A stretch of 64,000 nucleotides of DNA, taken from contig NZ_BJXV01000004.1 of NCBI RefSeq assembly GCF_007991175.1, positions 62,001-126,000 on the forward strand. Direction: 5' to 3'. Below the pieces are notes generated by a model. The model ran no database searches and was not told the DNA's origin. It saw only the letters and a list, made by a program, of their open reading frames with translations. A program made the position numbers and the translations under genes. The stretch is from Halovibrio variabilis (GTDB lineage: Bacteria; Pseudomonadota; Gammaproteobacteria; Pseudomonadales; Halomonadaceae). Of the stretch, positions 55,562-64,000 are shown piece by piece. Each line of letters opens with the position of its first letter. The stretch's first letter is position 1.

Positions 55562-56593
55562 TTGGCGAACGGTGATCTCTTTGTATCTAAAGCCCGCCTC
55601 AAACCGGTAGCAGTCCGGATACGACAGCAAAGCTCTTGCCACCGCGGGTTCCAGGCGCTGACGAAATGCCCGCAGCATTTCCCGCGCGCCATAACGGCCG
55701 TCGTAGCCACGGCACAGTTCCGCCCGCAATTCGGCAGACAACGACAGCTCAGCGTGCTTTCTGGACAACCGGCGATTCAGCCCCGCCAGCTCGATATCCA
55801 GCAATGCTTCCAGCCAGTTGTCGGTGAGGCGGTTGAAGGTAAGAATCTGGTCAATGCGATTGAGGAATTCCGGGTCGAAATGTTTGCGCAGTGCTGCATC
55901 GCGAATGGCATCACCACTGCCGGGGGATAATCCCAACCAACGGCGCCAACCTTTTTGAAACTGATTGTCGTGCGCCTCGGCTTCCAGGGCCCCGGCGTTG
56001 CTGGTCATAAAAATAAGGGTGTTGCGGAAGTCTATCTCCCGGTTACCGGAGGGAAACACCAACCGTCCGGTATCCAGCACATTCAGCAGGGTGCGGACCA
56101 CTTCCTTGCTGGCTTTCTCGATTTCATCAAACAGCAAAATACCGGGCTTGCTGAACGAGCCCTGTACCTTGTCCAGGTCAAACAGACTATGGCCTTCCTT
56201 GCTGCCGACATAGCCCGGCGGCGCACCAGTCAGTGCGGCGGCGTAGTGCTCCTGGGCCAGGGTATTCATATCGATACGGCACAGGCCGTCCCGGTTGCCA
56301 TGAATGGCCTCGGAAATCAGCCGTACAGTTTCGGTTTTACCCACACCGGTAGGGCCCAGAAACAGGTTCACCGCCAACGGCCGGTTTTCCTCACCGATGT
56401 CGGCTTTTACCCGCACCAGCATGGCTTCCATAGCGACCAGTGCTTCATCCTGACCGACAATCTTGTCCCGCAGGCGGGACATCACTGCATCTGGCTCAAA
56501 GCGGAATCGGGAAACACGAACCGGGCCTGCAGCGGCCCAGTCCTTTTCAATGGATTCCCGATTGGCTTCCAGCCGTTCGTTGATAAACGGCAC
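55550..56593 (-). CDS. amiB: AmiB-like AAA+ ATPase of amidase operons
   Basis: 347 residues, one ClpA/ClpB-type AAA+ module. Walker A GPTGVGKT (80-87), Walker B ILLFDEIE (152-159), pore-loop-like GYVGSKEG and the C-terminal small lid (YDGRYGAREMLRAF). In the Pseudomonas aeruginosa amidase operon AmiB lies next to amiE and is thought to help assembly or uptake. Here it follows amiE by 15 bases. It lacks the N-terminal domain and second ATPase domain of true Clp unfoldases. Confidence 0.88.
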   Translation of the reverse strand: MPFINERLEANRESIEKDWAAAGPVRVSRFRFEPDAVMSRLRDKIVGQDEALVAMEAMLVRVKADIGEENRPLAVNLFLGPTGVGKTETVRLISEAIHGNRDGLCRIDMNTLAQEHYAAALTGAPPGYVGSKEGHSLFDLDKVQGSFSKPGILLFDEIEKASKEVVRTLLNVLDTGRLVFPSGNREIDFRNTLIFMTSNAGALEAEAHDNQFQKGWRRWLGLSPGSGDAIRDAALRKHFDPEFLNRIDQILTFNRLTDNWLEALLDIELAGLNRRLSRKHAELSLSAELRAELCRGYDGRYGAREMLRAFRQRLEPAVARALLSYPDCYRFEAGFRYKEITVRQYVK

Positions 56594-56608
56594 TGGCCCC
56601 TCCCGGCT

Positions 56609-57655
56609 TTAAGCCCCTGCGGATTTTTCCTTGCCGTCGACCGGCAGGTCACTCACCGGGCATTCGGCGGTACCGATGGTTTTACGGGTCATCGCCTCGA
56701 CGTTTTCCTGGGCCTTCTGGGCATCCATTACCCAGGTGCGGTAGAACTCGAACGGGCAGTCCGCCACGCCCTTGTCGCCATCGCCGGACGCATGCACACC
56801 GGTATAGCCACGGTGCAGCAACTTGAACAGATGGTTCTGGGACTGGTCGTTCTTGCGGGCATCGCGGATCTGGCTGACGGAAAGCTGGGCGTACTGAATC
56901 CCCATGTCTTCCTCACCACACTCACCCAGGGTGCGGCCATCGAAGCCGATAAGGGCGGAGTGGCCGAAGTAGGAATACACGCCATCAAAACCGGACGCGT
57001 TCGACACCGCTACATAGCAGTTGTTGGCCCAGGCCATAGTCTTGGACATCATGATCTGCTGTTCCTTGGCCGGGTACATATAACCCTGGGAGCGCACAAT
57101 CAGCTCCGCGCCCTTCATGGCACAATCCCGCCAGATCTCCGGGTAATTACCGTCATCACAGATAATCAGACTAATTTTCATGCCCTTGGGGCCTTCACTC
57201 ACATAGGTGGTATCACCCGGATACCAGCCCTCAATCGGGCACCAGGGCACACACTTACGGTATTTCTGGACGATTTCACCCTCGCTGTTGATCAGAATCA
57301 GAGTGTTGTAAGGCGCCTTGTTCGGATGATCCTCATGGCGTTCACCGGTCAGCGAGAAAATGCCCCAGGTATTCGCCTCACGACACGCAGCGGAAAAGAT
57401 CGCCGTCTCGTCACCGGGGATCGTGGCCGCAGTTTCCATCATCTCTTCGTTGTCGTACATGATGCCCATGGTGCTGTATTCCGGGAACACTACCAAGTCC
57501 ATGCCCGGCAGGCCCACCTTCATACCCTTGATCATCTCCGCAATATTGCGGGCATTGTCCAACACCTCGGCCTTGGTGTGCAGTCGAGGCATTTTATAGT
57601 TCACTACCGCCACACCGACGGTATCGTAACTACTGGAAATATCACCGTGTCTCAT
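56609..57655 (-). CDS. amiE: Aliphatic amidase
   Basis: 348 residues, nitrilase superfamily; Pseudomonas AmiE has 346. Catalytic triad at the textbook positions E59 (VVFPEYST), K134 ([10 protein letters not shown]) and C166 (LIICDDGN). Hydrolyses short amides such as acetamide and propionamide to the acid and ammonia. Follows urtE by 26 bases and precedes amiB by 15, so it is in the transporter operon. Confidence 0.95.
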   Translation of the reverse strand: MRHGDISSSYDTVGVAVVNYKMPRLHTKAEVLDNARNIAEMIKGMKVGLPGMDLVVFPEYSTMGIMYDNEEMMETAATIPGDETAIFSAACREANTWGIFSLTGERHEDHPNKAPYNTLILINSEGEIVQKYRKCVPWCPIEGWYPGDTTYVSEGPKGMKISLIICDDGNYPEIWRDCAMKGAELIVRSQGYMYPAKEQQIMMSKTMAWANNCYVAVSNASGFDGVYSYFGHSALIGFDGRTLGECGEEDMGIQYAQLSVSQIRDARKNDQSQNHLFKLLHRGYTGVHASGDGDKGVADCPFEFYRTWVMDAQKAQENVEAMTRKTIGTAECPVSDLPVDGKEKSAGA

Positions 57656-57681
57656 TCTTAATCTCCTGATTACTCAATCGG

Positions 57682-58371
57682 TCAAACCGCCAGGTAAGAC
57701 GCCACCTTAGCTTCGTCCACGTCTTCTCGGCGTTCCTCATGCACTATTTCGCCCTTCTCGATCACCAGAATCCGGTCGGCGATATCCAAGGCAAAGCTCA
57801 GCACCTGTTCCGACACCACGATGGATAAACCTCGTTGGTCGCGAATCTGTTTCAGGGTGGTGGCCATGTCCTTGATGATGGAGGGCTGGATGCCTTCGGT
57901 GGGTTCGTCAAGAAACAGCATTTTGGGGTCGCTGGCCAAGGCTCGAGCGATGGCCAGTTGCTGCTGCTGGCCGCCAGAAAGGTTTCCTCCCCGGCGGTTG
58001 CGCATTTCCAGCAGCACCGGAAAAAGGTCGTAAAGTTCTCTCGGGACACTGCGATTTTTGGTGGTAGTCAGGCCGGTTTCGATGTTTTCCCGCACCGTCA
58101 TGGTGGAAAAAATCATCCGCCCCTGGGGCACGAACCCAAACCCGCTCTTCACCCGCTGGTAACTTTTTAGGCTGCTCAGGTCTTTTCCCTCAAGTTCGAC
58201 CTTGCCACTGGCGCTGGGAATCACCCCCATCAGGGACTTCATCAAAGTGGTTTTGCCCATGCCGTTGCGCCCAACAATGGCAACGATTTCGTTGGGCTGA
58301 ACTTTGAAGTTAAGGCCGCACAGGATCTCGCTCTGACCATACTTCACCCGGTAATCAGACACACTCAACAT
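57682..58371 (-). CDS. urtE: Urea/amide ABC transporter ATP-binding protein UrtE
   Basis: 229 residues. LivF-like ATPase: Walker A GRNGMGKT (34-41), signature LSGGQQQQLAIARAL (about 135) and Walker B MLFLDEPTEGIQP. The GIQPSII stretch is typical of UrtE rather than of branched-chain LivF. It powers uptake with UrtD. Thirteen bases after urtD. Given amiE, amiB and fmdA downstream and no urease, short-chain amides (as for FmdF) are at least as likely a substrate as urea. Confidence 0.88.
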   Translation of the reverse strand: MLSVSDYRVKYGQSEILCGLNFKVQPNEIVAIVGRNGMGKTTLMKSLMGVIPSASGKVELEGKDLSSLKSYQRVKSGFGFVPQGRMIFSTMTVRENIETGLTTTKNRSVPRELYDLFPVLLEMRNRRGGNLSGGQQQQLAIARALASDPKMLFLDEPTEGIQPSIIKDMATTLKQIRDQRGLSIVVSEQVLSFALDIADRILVIEKGEIVHEERREDVDEAKVASYLAV

Positions 58372-58384
58372 AATGATGTCCTCG

Positions 58385-59149
58385 TTAATGGCCCAGATAG
58401 ACTTCGATAACTTTCGGGTCCTGCTTGACCTTTTCTGCGGTGCCCTCAGCCAGAATTTTGCCCTGGTGCATCACCGTCACATGGTCGGCAATCTCCGCCA
58501 CGAACTGCATGTCGTGTTCGATCACGATCACGGAACGGTCGGCGGTAATCCGCCGAAGCAATTCAGCCGTCTGTTGCCTTTCGGTAACGGACATACCGGC
58601 TACGGGTTCGTCCAGCATCAGTAGGGCCGGATCTTGGATCAGAAGCATGCCGATTTCCAACCACTGCTTCTTGCCGTGGGAGAGCAGATCGGCAGAATCC
58701 TCAATCTGATCCAGCAGGTTGACCATTTCAGCCGTTTCACGGACCTTGTTGATCACCTTCTGATCACGTTTGAAGAACAGCGCGCCGAAAACGTTGCGGC
58801 CACGGGGGTAGCACAACTCCAGGTTCTCGAACACAGTCAGATCTTCGTAGATAGAGGGGGTCTGGAACTTACGGCCCACACCCGCCCTGACGATTTCGTG
58901 TTCATTCAAGGTGGTCAGTTCTTTGTTGCGGAACTTCACTGAGCCTTCAGTGGCCTTGGTACGGCCACAGATCAGGTCCAGCACCGTGGTTTTGCCCGCC
59001 CCATTGGGACCGATGATTACGCGGATTTCTTTTTCATCGACGTAGAAGCTCAGGTCATCCACCGCTTTGAAACCTTCGAAGGACACCGTCAGGCCCTCGA
59101 CGGCTAGCACAAAATCTGTGTTCGTGGCTCTTGCCGTTGCAGCGCTCAT
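58385..59149 (-). CDS. urtD: Urea/amide ABC transporter ATP-binding protein UrtD
   Basis: 254 residues. LivG-like ATPase: Walker A GPNGAGKT (47-54), Walker B LLMLDEPVAGM and the unusual signature LSHGKKQWLEIGM in place of LSGGQ, which is characteristic of UrtD. It pairs with UrtE under the UrtBC membrane core. Ten bases after urtC. Confidence 0.9.
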   Translation of the reverse strand: MSAATARATNTDFVLAVEGLTVSFEGFKAVDDLSFYVDEKEIRVIIGPNGAGKTTVLDLICGRTKATEGSVKFRNKELTTLNEHEIVRAGVGRKFQTPSIYEDLTVFENLELCYPRGRNVFGALFFKRDQKVINKVRETAEMVNLLDQIEDSADLLSHGKKQWLEIGMLLIQDPALLMLDEPVAGMSVTERQQTAELLRRITADRSVIVIEHDMQFVAEIADHVTVMHQGKILAEGTAEKVKQDPKVIEVYLGH

Positions 59150-59159
59150 AGTGTTCTCC

Positions 59160-60311
59160 TCACGATGCCTTTATAGGCTCTGAATGGGATGTGGAACTGG
59201 GCCAGCGCCGGAATAACGGAGCCTTGTCCAGAAACCGATCGACGGTTGGAGCCGCGTACTTCTGATAGACACCGGCCAGTCCATCCGGGAACGCCAGTAC
59301 CACCCCGACAAACAGCAGACCCATCGCGAACAGCCACAGCTCAGGAAAGCTCTCACCGAGTACCGTTCTGAACACATTCACCAGGAGTGCACCGTAGACC
59401 GCTCCCAGGATCGACAAGCGGCCACCCACGGCGCAAAAGATCACCATCTCGATGGACGGCACTATGCCCACGAAACTGGGCGACATGAATTTTTCCTGCA
59501 GGGTGAACATGGCACCACCAACAGCCGCGAAGGCCGCACCCACGCAGAACACGAATATCTTGAAGTTGGCCACGTCATAACCCGAGAAACGCACCCGGTC
59601 TTCCTGGCCGCGCATGGCCACCAGAATCCGCCCCAGCTTGCTCTTGGTGATGAACTGGGCAATGAACAGGCACACGAATAGCAGCGCCACACCCACGAAA
59701 TAGAACACGTAGCTGGCGTAGTCGGTGCGGATACTCCATCCCATCAGGGTTTGCAGGTCGGTAATGCCATTCACACCGCCGGTGTATCCCTGCTGACCGA
59801 TGATCAGGATGGTCAGAATGGACGAAATGGCCTGGGTTATGATGGCAAAATAGACCCCGCTGACCCGCCGCTTGAACATGGCAAAGCCGATAAGATAGGC
59901 CAACACTGTAGGCACCAGCAGGATAGCTAAAAGGCTGAAGCCGAAGCTGTGGAAGGGTTCCCAGAGCCAAGGCAGCTCAGTGATCTGGTTCCAGTCCATA
60001 AAGTCCGGAATACCCGGCGTGCTCTGGATACTGGTGTTCTCAGGTGAAGATGCTTCAAGCTTCAGGAACATTGCCAGGGCATAGCCGCCAAGGCCGTAGA
60101 ACACACCCTGACCGAGGCTCAGGATGCCGCCATAGCCCCAACACAGCACCAGGCCCACCGTTACGAAAGCGAAACTCAGATATTTACCCACCTGGTTCAG
60201 CCGCATCACATCCAGCGATAGCGGCAACACCACTAATAAAATCAAGGCGAGCACGACAAAGCCCAGCACGTCCTGGCGCGTCATCAGATTGCTTAAACTG
60301 AAATTACTCAT
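59160..60311 (-). CDS. urtC: Urea/amide ABC transporter permease UrtC
   Basis: 383 residues, about ten membrane segments, LivM-like. CWGYGGILSLGQGVFYGLGGYALAMFL and the EAA-type loop near GGMLSILGAVYGALLVN (here GGRLSILGAVYGALLVN) mark the permease. Length and start (LSNLMTRQDVLGF) agree with UrtC. Ten bases after urtB. Confidence 0.9.
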   Translation of the reverse strand: MSNFSLSNLMTRQDVLGFVVLALILLVVLPLSLDVMRLNQVGKYLSFAFVTVGLVLCWGYGGILSLGQGVFYGLGGYALAMFLKLEASSPENTSIQSTPGIPDFMDWNQITELPWLWEPFHSFGFSLLAILLVPTVLAYLIGFAMFKRRVSGVYFAIITQAISSILTILIIGQQGYTGGVNGITDLQTLMGWSIRTDYASYVFYFVGVALLFVCLFIAQFITKSKLGRILVAMRGQEDRVRFSGYDVANFKIFVFCVGAAFAAVGGAMFTLQEKFMSPSFVGIVPSIEMVIFCAVGGRLSILGAVYGALLVNVFRTVLGESFPELWLFAMGLLFVGVVLAFPDGLAGVYQKYAAPTVDRFLDKAPLFRRWPSSTSHSEPIKAS

Positions 60312-60321
60312 GCCGTGCCTC

Positions 60322-61248
60322 CTATTTGCGCACTTTCAGGGTGAACAGCCCCTGGGGCCGGAACATCAGAATGATCACCACGGTCAGCAACGTCAGAACC
60401 TTGGCCATCGAGCCGCCGAGGAAAAATTCCATGGTGGACTGAGCCTGAGAGATGCTGAACGCCGAAGCGACTGTGCCCAGAATGCTAGCTGCACCTCCGA
60501 AAACCACCACCAGAAAGGTATCGACAATGTAGTCCTGCCCGGCCGAGGGGCCGGTAGAACCGATCATGGTGAAAGCGCTACCGGCAATACCGGCAATACC
60601 GCAGCCAAGTGCAAAGGTCATCCGGTCCATTTTGGCGGTGTTGATACCCACAGCTCCGGCCATGGGCCGGTTCTGAACCACAGCCCGCACCCGGCTGCCC
60701 CAGCTGGAGCGGAACATCAACAGATACACGGCAAGGGTTACGGCTACTGCAATACACATAACAAACAAACCGTTAACGGGTAGCTCGACAAAATCCGTAA
60801 CCTGGAAGGAACCTGCCATCCAGTCCGGAACTTCAACACCCACCTCGCGAGCGCCAAAGATGGAACGGTAACTCTGCTGCATTAGCAGACTAAGGCCCCA
60901 GGTGGCTAGCAACGTATCTAGCGGGCGGTGGTACAGACGGCGAATCACAGTCCACTCCACCAGCGCCCCGAGGGCGGCAGCCGCCAGAAATGCGAGCACC
61001 ATCGCGACAAAAAAGTAGCCTCCAAAAAGGGCTGGAAAGTAGTCCGCAAAAACGTTCGACGTCAGATAGGTTATGTAAGCGCCGAGGATCATGAACTCCC
61101 CATGGGCCATATTGATAACTCCCATCTGACCGAAAATAATCGCCAGACCGAGCGCCATCAGAAGAAAAACTGCGAAGAGAATCAGACCAGCGAACCCCTG
61201 CATCGCAAAGATCGAGCCCAATTCCGTGGCGGAATAGTCAGAAAACAT
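60322..61248 (-). CDS. urtB: Urea/amide ABC transporter permease UrtB
   Basis: 308 residues with about eight membrane segments, LivH-like: IIFGQMGVINMAHGEFMILGAY at the start and RAVVQNRPMAGAVGINTAKMD as the EAA-type cytoplasmic loop. It is the short form without the long N-terminal extension some UrtB proteins carry. Start ATG 61248, 97 bases after urtA. Confidence 0.9.
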   Translation of the reverse strand: MFSDYSATELGSIFAMQGFAGLILFAVFLLMALGLAIIFGQMGVINMAHGEFMILGAYITYLTSNVFADYFPALFGGYFFVAMVLAFLAAAALGALVEWTVIRRLYHRPLDTLLATWGLSLLMQQSYRSIFGAREVGVEVPDWMAGSFQVTDFVELPVNGLFVMCIAVAVTLAVYLLMFRSSWGSRVRAVVQNRPMAGAVGINTAKMDRMTFALGCGIAGIAGSAFTMIGSTGPSAGQDYIVDTFLVVVFGGAASILGTVASAFSISQAQSTMEFFLGGSMAKVLTLLTVVIILMFRPQGLFTLKVRK

Positions 61249-61295
61249 GGTGTTACCTCCGGGCGTTCAGGCGATAGAAACCGTGCGCTAATACA

Positions 61296-61312
61296 CGCGG
61301 GCAAAACCCGCG
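61296..61312 (-). other. Intercistronic hairpin between urtA and urtB
   Basis: CGCGGG / CCCGCG stem with a CAAAA loop in the 97-base urtA-urtB gap. Such stems after binding-protein genes often stabilise the upstream message and lower expression of the permease genes; the role here is inferred. Confidence 0.45.
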
Positions 61313-61345
61313 CCACTGTCTAACGGTAGCGCGGGCGGTGCGTGT

Positions 61346-62611
61346 TTACTGGTAACCTTCCGGGAAAGGATCTGGTTCCATCAGCTCCTGGGTCTCGAAC
61401 ACAACCTTGTACTGGCCATCACGCTGGGCTTCGCCCACGCGGGTCTTGGACCACAGGTGGTGGTTCTCGTGGATGCGCACATAACCTTCAGGTGCGGTTT
61501 CCAGTTCGATACCGGGGGAGGCTTCACGGACCTTGTCGACGTCGAAAGAACCGGCTTTCTCTACCGCTGCCTTCCACAACCAGGGGCCGAGGTAAGCTGC
61601 CTGGGTAACATCACCGATCACCGAGTCTTCGCCCCAGCGCTCTTTGAACGCTTTCACGAAGGATTCGTTGTTGGGATTGTCCAGGCTCTGGAAGTACTTC
61701 ATCGCGGCGTAAGCGCCCTCGATATTGCGGCCGCCGATACCCAGGATTTCATCCTCGGTGACTGAAATAGTCAGCAGAGACATGTCGCCGTCGACAAGAT
61801 CAATACCGGCTGACTCCAGTTGTTTGTAAAAAGCCACGTTAGAGCCACCCACAACCGAAGCAAAAACAACATCCGGCTTCTTCAGACGGATACGGTTAAT
61901 AGAAGAGTTGAACTGGGTATGGCCCAGCGGAAAATAGTCCTCACCCACAACTTCCAGGCCCAGCACATCTTCAATGTGCTTGCGGGCGATCTTATTGGAA
62001 GTCCGCGGCCAGATGTAATCAGAACCCAGCAGGTAAAATGTCTCTGCGTCCTTCTCTTCAGCGATCCAGTTCAGGCCGGCAAGAATCTGTTGAGTGGCTT
62101 CCTGACCGGTGTAAATCACATTCGGCGACTCTTCAAGGCCCTCGTAAAAGGTGGGGTAGTACAGCATGCCGTTATACTGCTCGAAAATCGGCAGTACTGC
62201 CTTGCGGGACGCAGACGTCCAGCAGCCGAAAACCGCGGCCACGTTGTCGCGGCGCAGGAGCTTACTTGACCGATCAGCAAACGTCGGCCAGTCACTAGCG
62301 CCATCTTCCTGGATGTATTCAATCTGGCGGCCCAGTACGCCGCCCATTTCGTTTATCTGCTCAATGGCCAGAATTTCCGCCTGCACCGAACCTTCTTCAC
62401 TTAGGGCCATAGTGCCGGTCACCGAGTGGAGAATACCCACGTTAACCGTATCATCGGTCACCGCCAGACCAGTGGTATTCACTTCTGAAGTTGGCGGCGT
62501 CGCAGCATTGGCGGAAGCCGCCAGTACCATTGAAGCCGCCAGCAACTTGAGCTTTCCTAGCCCCCACCGTTCGGTGGCGCCTCCAGTCGTCAATTGCTTG
62601 TGCATTGTCAT
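61346..62611 (-). CDS. urtA: Urea/amide ABC transporter substrate-binding protein UrtA
   Basis: 421 residues. N-terminal signal peptide (hydrophobic LKLLAASMVLAASANA, cleavage near residue 36), so periplasmic. The mature part is UrtA/FmdD type: TVNVGILHSVTGTMALSE, EDGASDWPTFADRSSKLL and NVIYTGQEATQQI. Start ATG 62611, GAGGA upstream. It heads the urt-ami operon; a dyad shared with the fmdA promoter lies about 130 bases upstream. Amides are inferred as ligand from the downstream enzymes. Confidence 0.9.
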   Translation of the reverse strand: MTMHKQLTTGGATERWGLGKLKLLAASMVLAASANAATPPTSEVNTTGLAVTDDTVNVGILHSVTGTMALSEEGSVQAEILAIEQINEMGGVLGRQIEYIQEDGASDWPTFADRSSKLLRRDNVAAVFGCWTSASRKAVLPIFEQYNGMLYYPTFYEGLEESPNVIYTGQEATQQILAGLNWIAEEKDAETFYLLGSDYIWPRTSNKIARKHIEDVLGLEVVGEDYFPLGHTQFNSSINRIRLKKPDVVFASVVGGSNVAFYKQLESAGIDLVDGDMSLLTISVTEDEILGIGGRNIEGAYAAMKYFQSLDNPNNESFVKAFKERWGEDSVIGDVTQAAYLGPWLWKAAVEKAGSFDVDKVREASPGIELETAPEGYVRIHENHHLWSKTRVGEAQRDGQYKVVFETQELMEPDPFPEGYQ

Positions 62612-62733
62612 GATTAGTCCTCGCTCAGAATTGTTCTGCCAGATGCATTACCGGAGAATGCCGGGTGAACGCTATCGAGATCATTCTGTTCCCGAGCCCT
62701 GGATCCGCCCATTCGGCAAACGCACCAGCGGCT

Positions 62734-62749
62734 TACGTCATTTGACGCA
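62734..62749. promoter_or_regulatory. Dyad TACGTCATTTGACGCA upstream of urtA
   Basis: Copy of the fmdA-promoter dyad with one mismatch at base 15. Centred about 130 bases before the urtA start and about 135 before the divergent NCS1 gene, so it could serve both. Confidence 0.6.
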
Positions 62750-62876
62750 TAGCCCGCTGGCACTTGTCGCGATAAAGTACACGCGTACCTGCGAAGACTT
62801 TGTGCCCTATTGCGGTCGCCCAATGAAACGGCTTTTGAACTTCAAAGCGGGTAAACCCTTCACCAAAAGGCCACCT

Positions 62877-64000
62877 ATGAGTGCCCGGCAAAGCATTTTT
62901 CGCGTGCGGCGGAACTACAATCAGTGGGTTGCCAACCAGACCATGGAAGATTACGCTCTGCGCTTCACCGCCAAGAGCGCACGGCGTTGGTCCGCTGGCC
63001 GAGTCACCAATACTGCCCTGGGGGCAATTTCCTTTCTGGCGCTGGAAGCCATCGGTGGGACCATAACCATCCACTACGGCTTTGAAAACGCCGTTGCCGC
63101 TATCTGTGTCGTAGCGCTAATCATCTTCTTTACTGCAATCCCCATCAGCTACTACGCCGCCCGCTATGGTGTTGATATTGATCTGTTAACCCGTGGCGCA
63201 GGCTTTGGCTACATCGGCTCTACTATCACCTCGTTGATCTACGCATCCTTTACTTTTATTTTCTTTGCCATCGAAGCAGCCATCATGGCCATGGCATTGG
63301 AACTGCTGTTCGGCATACCTCTGGTGGTGGGTTATCTAATCTGTTCGGTGTTGATCATTCCGCTGGTCACCCATGGCATTACCGGGATCAGCAAATTCCA
63401 GCTGTGGACCCAACCGGCCTGGATCAGCCTGCAAATACTCCCGTTCGTGTTCATTCTCTATCAGGACGCCAGCGCGATTTCGGACTGGACACAGTTCGAC
63501 GGAATAGCCCCGAATCAGGGAGGGGAGTTCAATCTGCTGCTTTTTGGGGCAGCCTCCGCTGTGGTGTTTTCGCTGATGGCGCAAATCGGTGAACAGGTGG
63601 ACTTTCTGAGGTTCGTGCCAGAGCCTGAAAAAGGCAAGAAGCTGCGCTGGTGGGCGGCAGTGATGTCCGGTGGTCCGGGCTGGATCGTGATCGGCACGGT
63701 CAAAATTCTGGCCGGGTCCTTTCTGGCAGTGCTGGCACTGAATCAGGGTATTTCCACGATGGATGCCTCCGACCCCACCCGCATGTACATAGTGGCCTTC
63801 GGATACGTAACCTCCTCGCAGGAGGCGGCACTGGCCATCGCCGGTATCTTCGTGATCCTGTGCCAGGTAAAAATCAACGTCACCAATGCCTATGCCGGGT
63901 CCATCGCCTGGTCGAACTTTTTCTCACGCCTGACCCACAGCCACCCCGGCCGGGTAGTCTGGCTGGTGTTCAACGTGGCCATTGCCTTGCTGGTCATGGA
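62877..64000 (+). CDS. NCS1-type permease-like protein, possibly fused to a sensor kinase (runs off window)
   Basis: Open frame from ATG 62877 through the window end (374 codons seen); an in-frame ATG at 62823 would add 18 residues but has no binding site. The start RVRRNYNQWVANQTMEDYALRF and later TRGAGFGYIGSTITSLIYAS, VTHGITGISKFQLWTQP and VKINVTNAYAGSIAWSNFF match the NCS1 (cytosine/purine permease) fold with about ten membrane segments visible. This subgroup, with the EDYALRFTAKSARRWS lead-in, resembles permease domains that precede sensor histidine kinase domains in some pseudomonads and Marinobacter; whether a kinase follows is beyond the window. Divergent from urtA. Confidence 0.7.
   Translation, partial: MSARQSIFRVRRNYNQWVANQTMEDYALRFTAKSARRWSAGRVTNTALGAISFLALEAIGGTITIHYGFENAVAAICVVALIIFFTAIPISYYAARYGVDIDLLTRGAGFGYIGSTITSLIYASFTFIFFAIEAAIMAMALELLFGIPLVVGYLICSVLIIPLVTHGITGISKFQLWTQPAWISLQILPFVFILYQDASAISDWTQFDGIAPNQGGEFNLLLFGAASAVVFSLMAQIGEQVDFLRFVPEPEKGKKLRWWAAVMSGGPGWIVIGTVKILAGSFLAVLALNQGISTMDASDPTRMYIVAFGYVTSSQEAALAIAGIFVILCQVKINVTNAYAGSIAWSNFFSRLTHSHPGRVVWLVFNVAIALLVM

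Noticed and set aside
55955..57661. 568-codon plus-strand open frame opposite amiB and amiE
   Set aside because: It lies antisense to two genes with perfect catalytic motifs, has no recognisable domain and reflects codon bias of the real genes.
1..64000. CRISPR arrays, tRNA or rRNA genes, IS elements, prophage
   Set aside because: No regularly spaced repeats, no cloverleaf-like sequence, no transposase or integrase frames were recognised anywhere in the window.

Overview
The window reads as a chromosomal segment of a moderately halophilic gammaproteobacterium, most likely Halomonas (or the split-off Vreelandella). Evidence: the gammaproteobacterial order ftsB-ispD-ispF-truD-surE-pcm-nlpD-rpoS, a complete ectoine-degradation cluster (doeA, doeB, doeX, doeC, doeD) as described in Halomonas elongata, and marine-type functions such as a SulP anion transporter paired with a universal stress protein. 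The genus call is inference; there is no rRNA or tRNA gene in the window to test it.

Layout. 1-4.1 kb: end of a MurU-like nucleotidyltransferase, a gamma-glutamylcyclotransferase-like protein, OsmC, speD, then lpxL and alr on the minus strand. 4.2-11.5 kb: the rpoS-to-ftsB block, with a DUF368 lipid-carrier transporter between pcm and nlpD; rpoS carries a +1 frameshift in a seven-base G run. 11.7-22.4 kb: a DUF482 protein, an aldehyde dehydrogenase, a GAF-GAF hybrid histidine kinase overlapping a REC-GGDEF-EAL response regulator and hexR, then ridA, an Lrp regulator, leuA and a tiny DksA-like zinc-finger protein. 22.5-31 kb: MFS transporter, two near-duplicate tandem universal stress proteins, a fluC/crcB pair, an EamA exporter under a TetR regulator with a large perfect palindrome, cfa and SulP. 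31.5-38.1 kb: NAD-type isocitrate dehydrogenase, a ZntA/CadA metal ATPase divergent from a MerR regulator with a readable operator, a ZIP transporter, TetR, an AhpD-like protein, and decayed ECF-sigma and DUF3047 remnants. 38.5-43.6 kb: BdlA-like PAS-PAS-MCP, 1-Cys peroxiredoxin, an ACR3/BASS-like carrier, luxS, a quinol monooxygenase and a haloacid dehalogenase.

43.7-49.9 kb is the ectoine catabolic cluster on the minus strand: DoeA opens ectoine to N-acetyl-diaminobutyrate, DoeB deacetylates it, DoeD transaminates diaminobutyrate to aspartate semialdehyde, DoeC oxidises that to aspartate, and DoeX is the Lrp-type regulator. 50.3-53.5 kb holds ghrA, pncA, a DUF3108 protein and lysO.

From 53.8 kb to the end lies a short-chain amide utilisation locus that looks like a separate acquired unit: an UrtABCDE-type ABC transporter, aliphatic amidase AmiE, the AAA+ protein AmiB, formamidase FmdA and the zinc ribbon FmdB, all on the minus strand, with a divergent NCS1-type permease-like gene running off the window. 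A nearly identical dyad (TACGTCATTTGACGTA and a one-mismatch copy) sits upstream of urtA and upstream of fmdA, so the two transcription units probably share one regulator. The divergent NCS1 protein is a candidate sensor for it. This is the most promising little-described system in the window.
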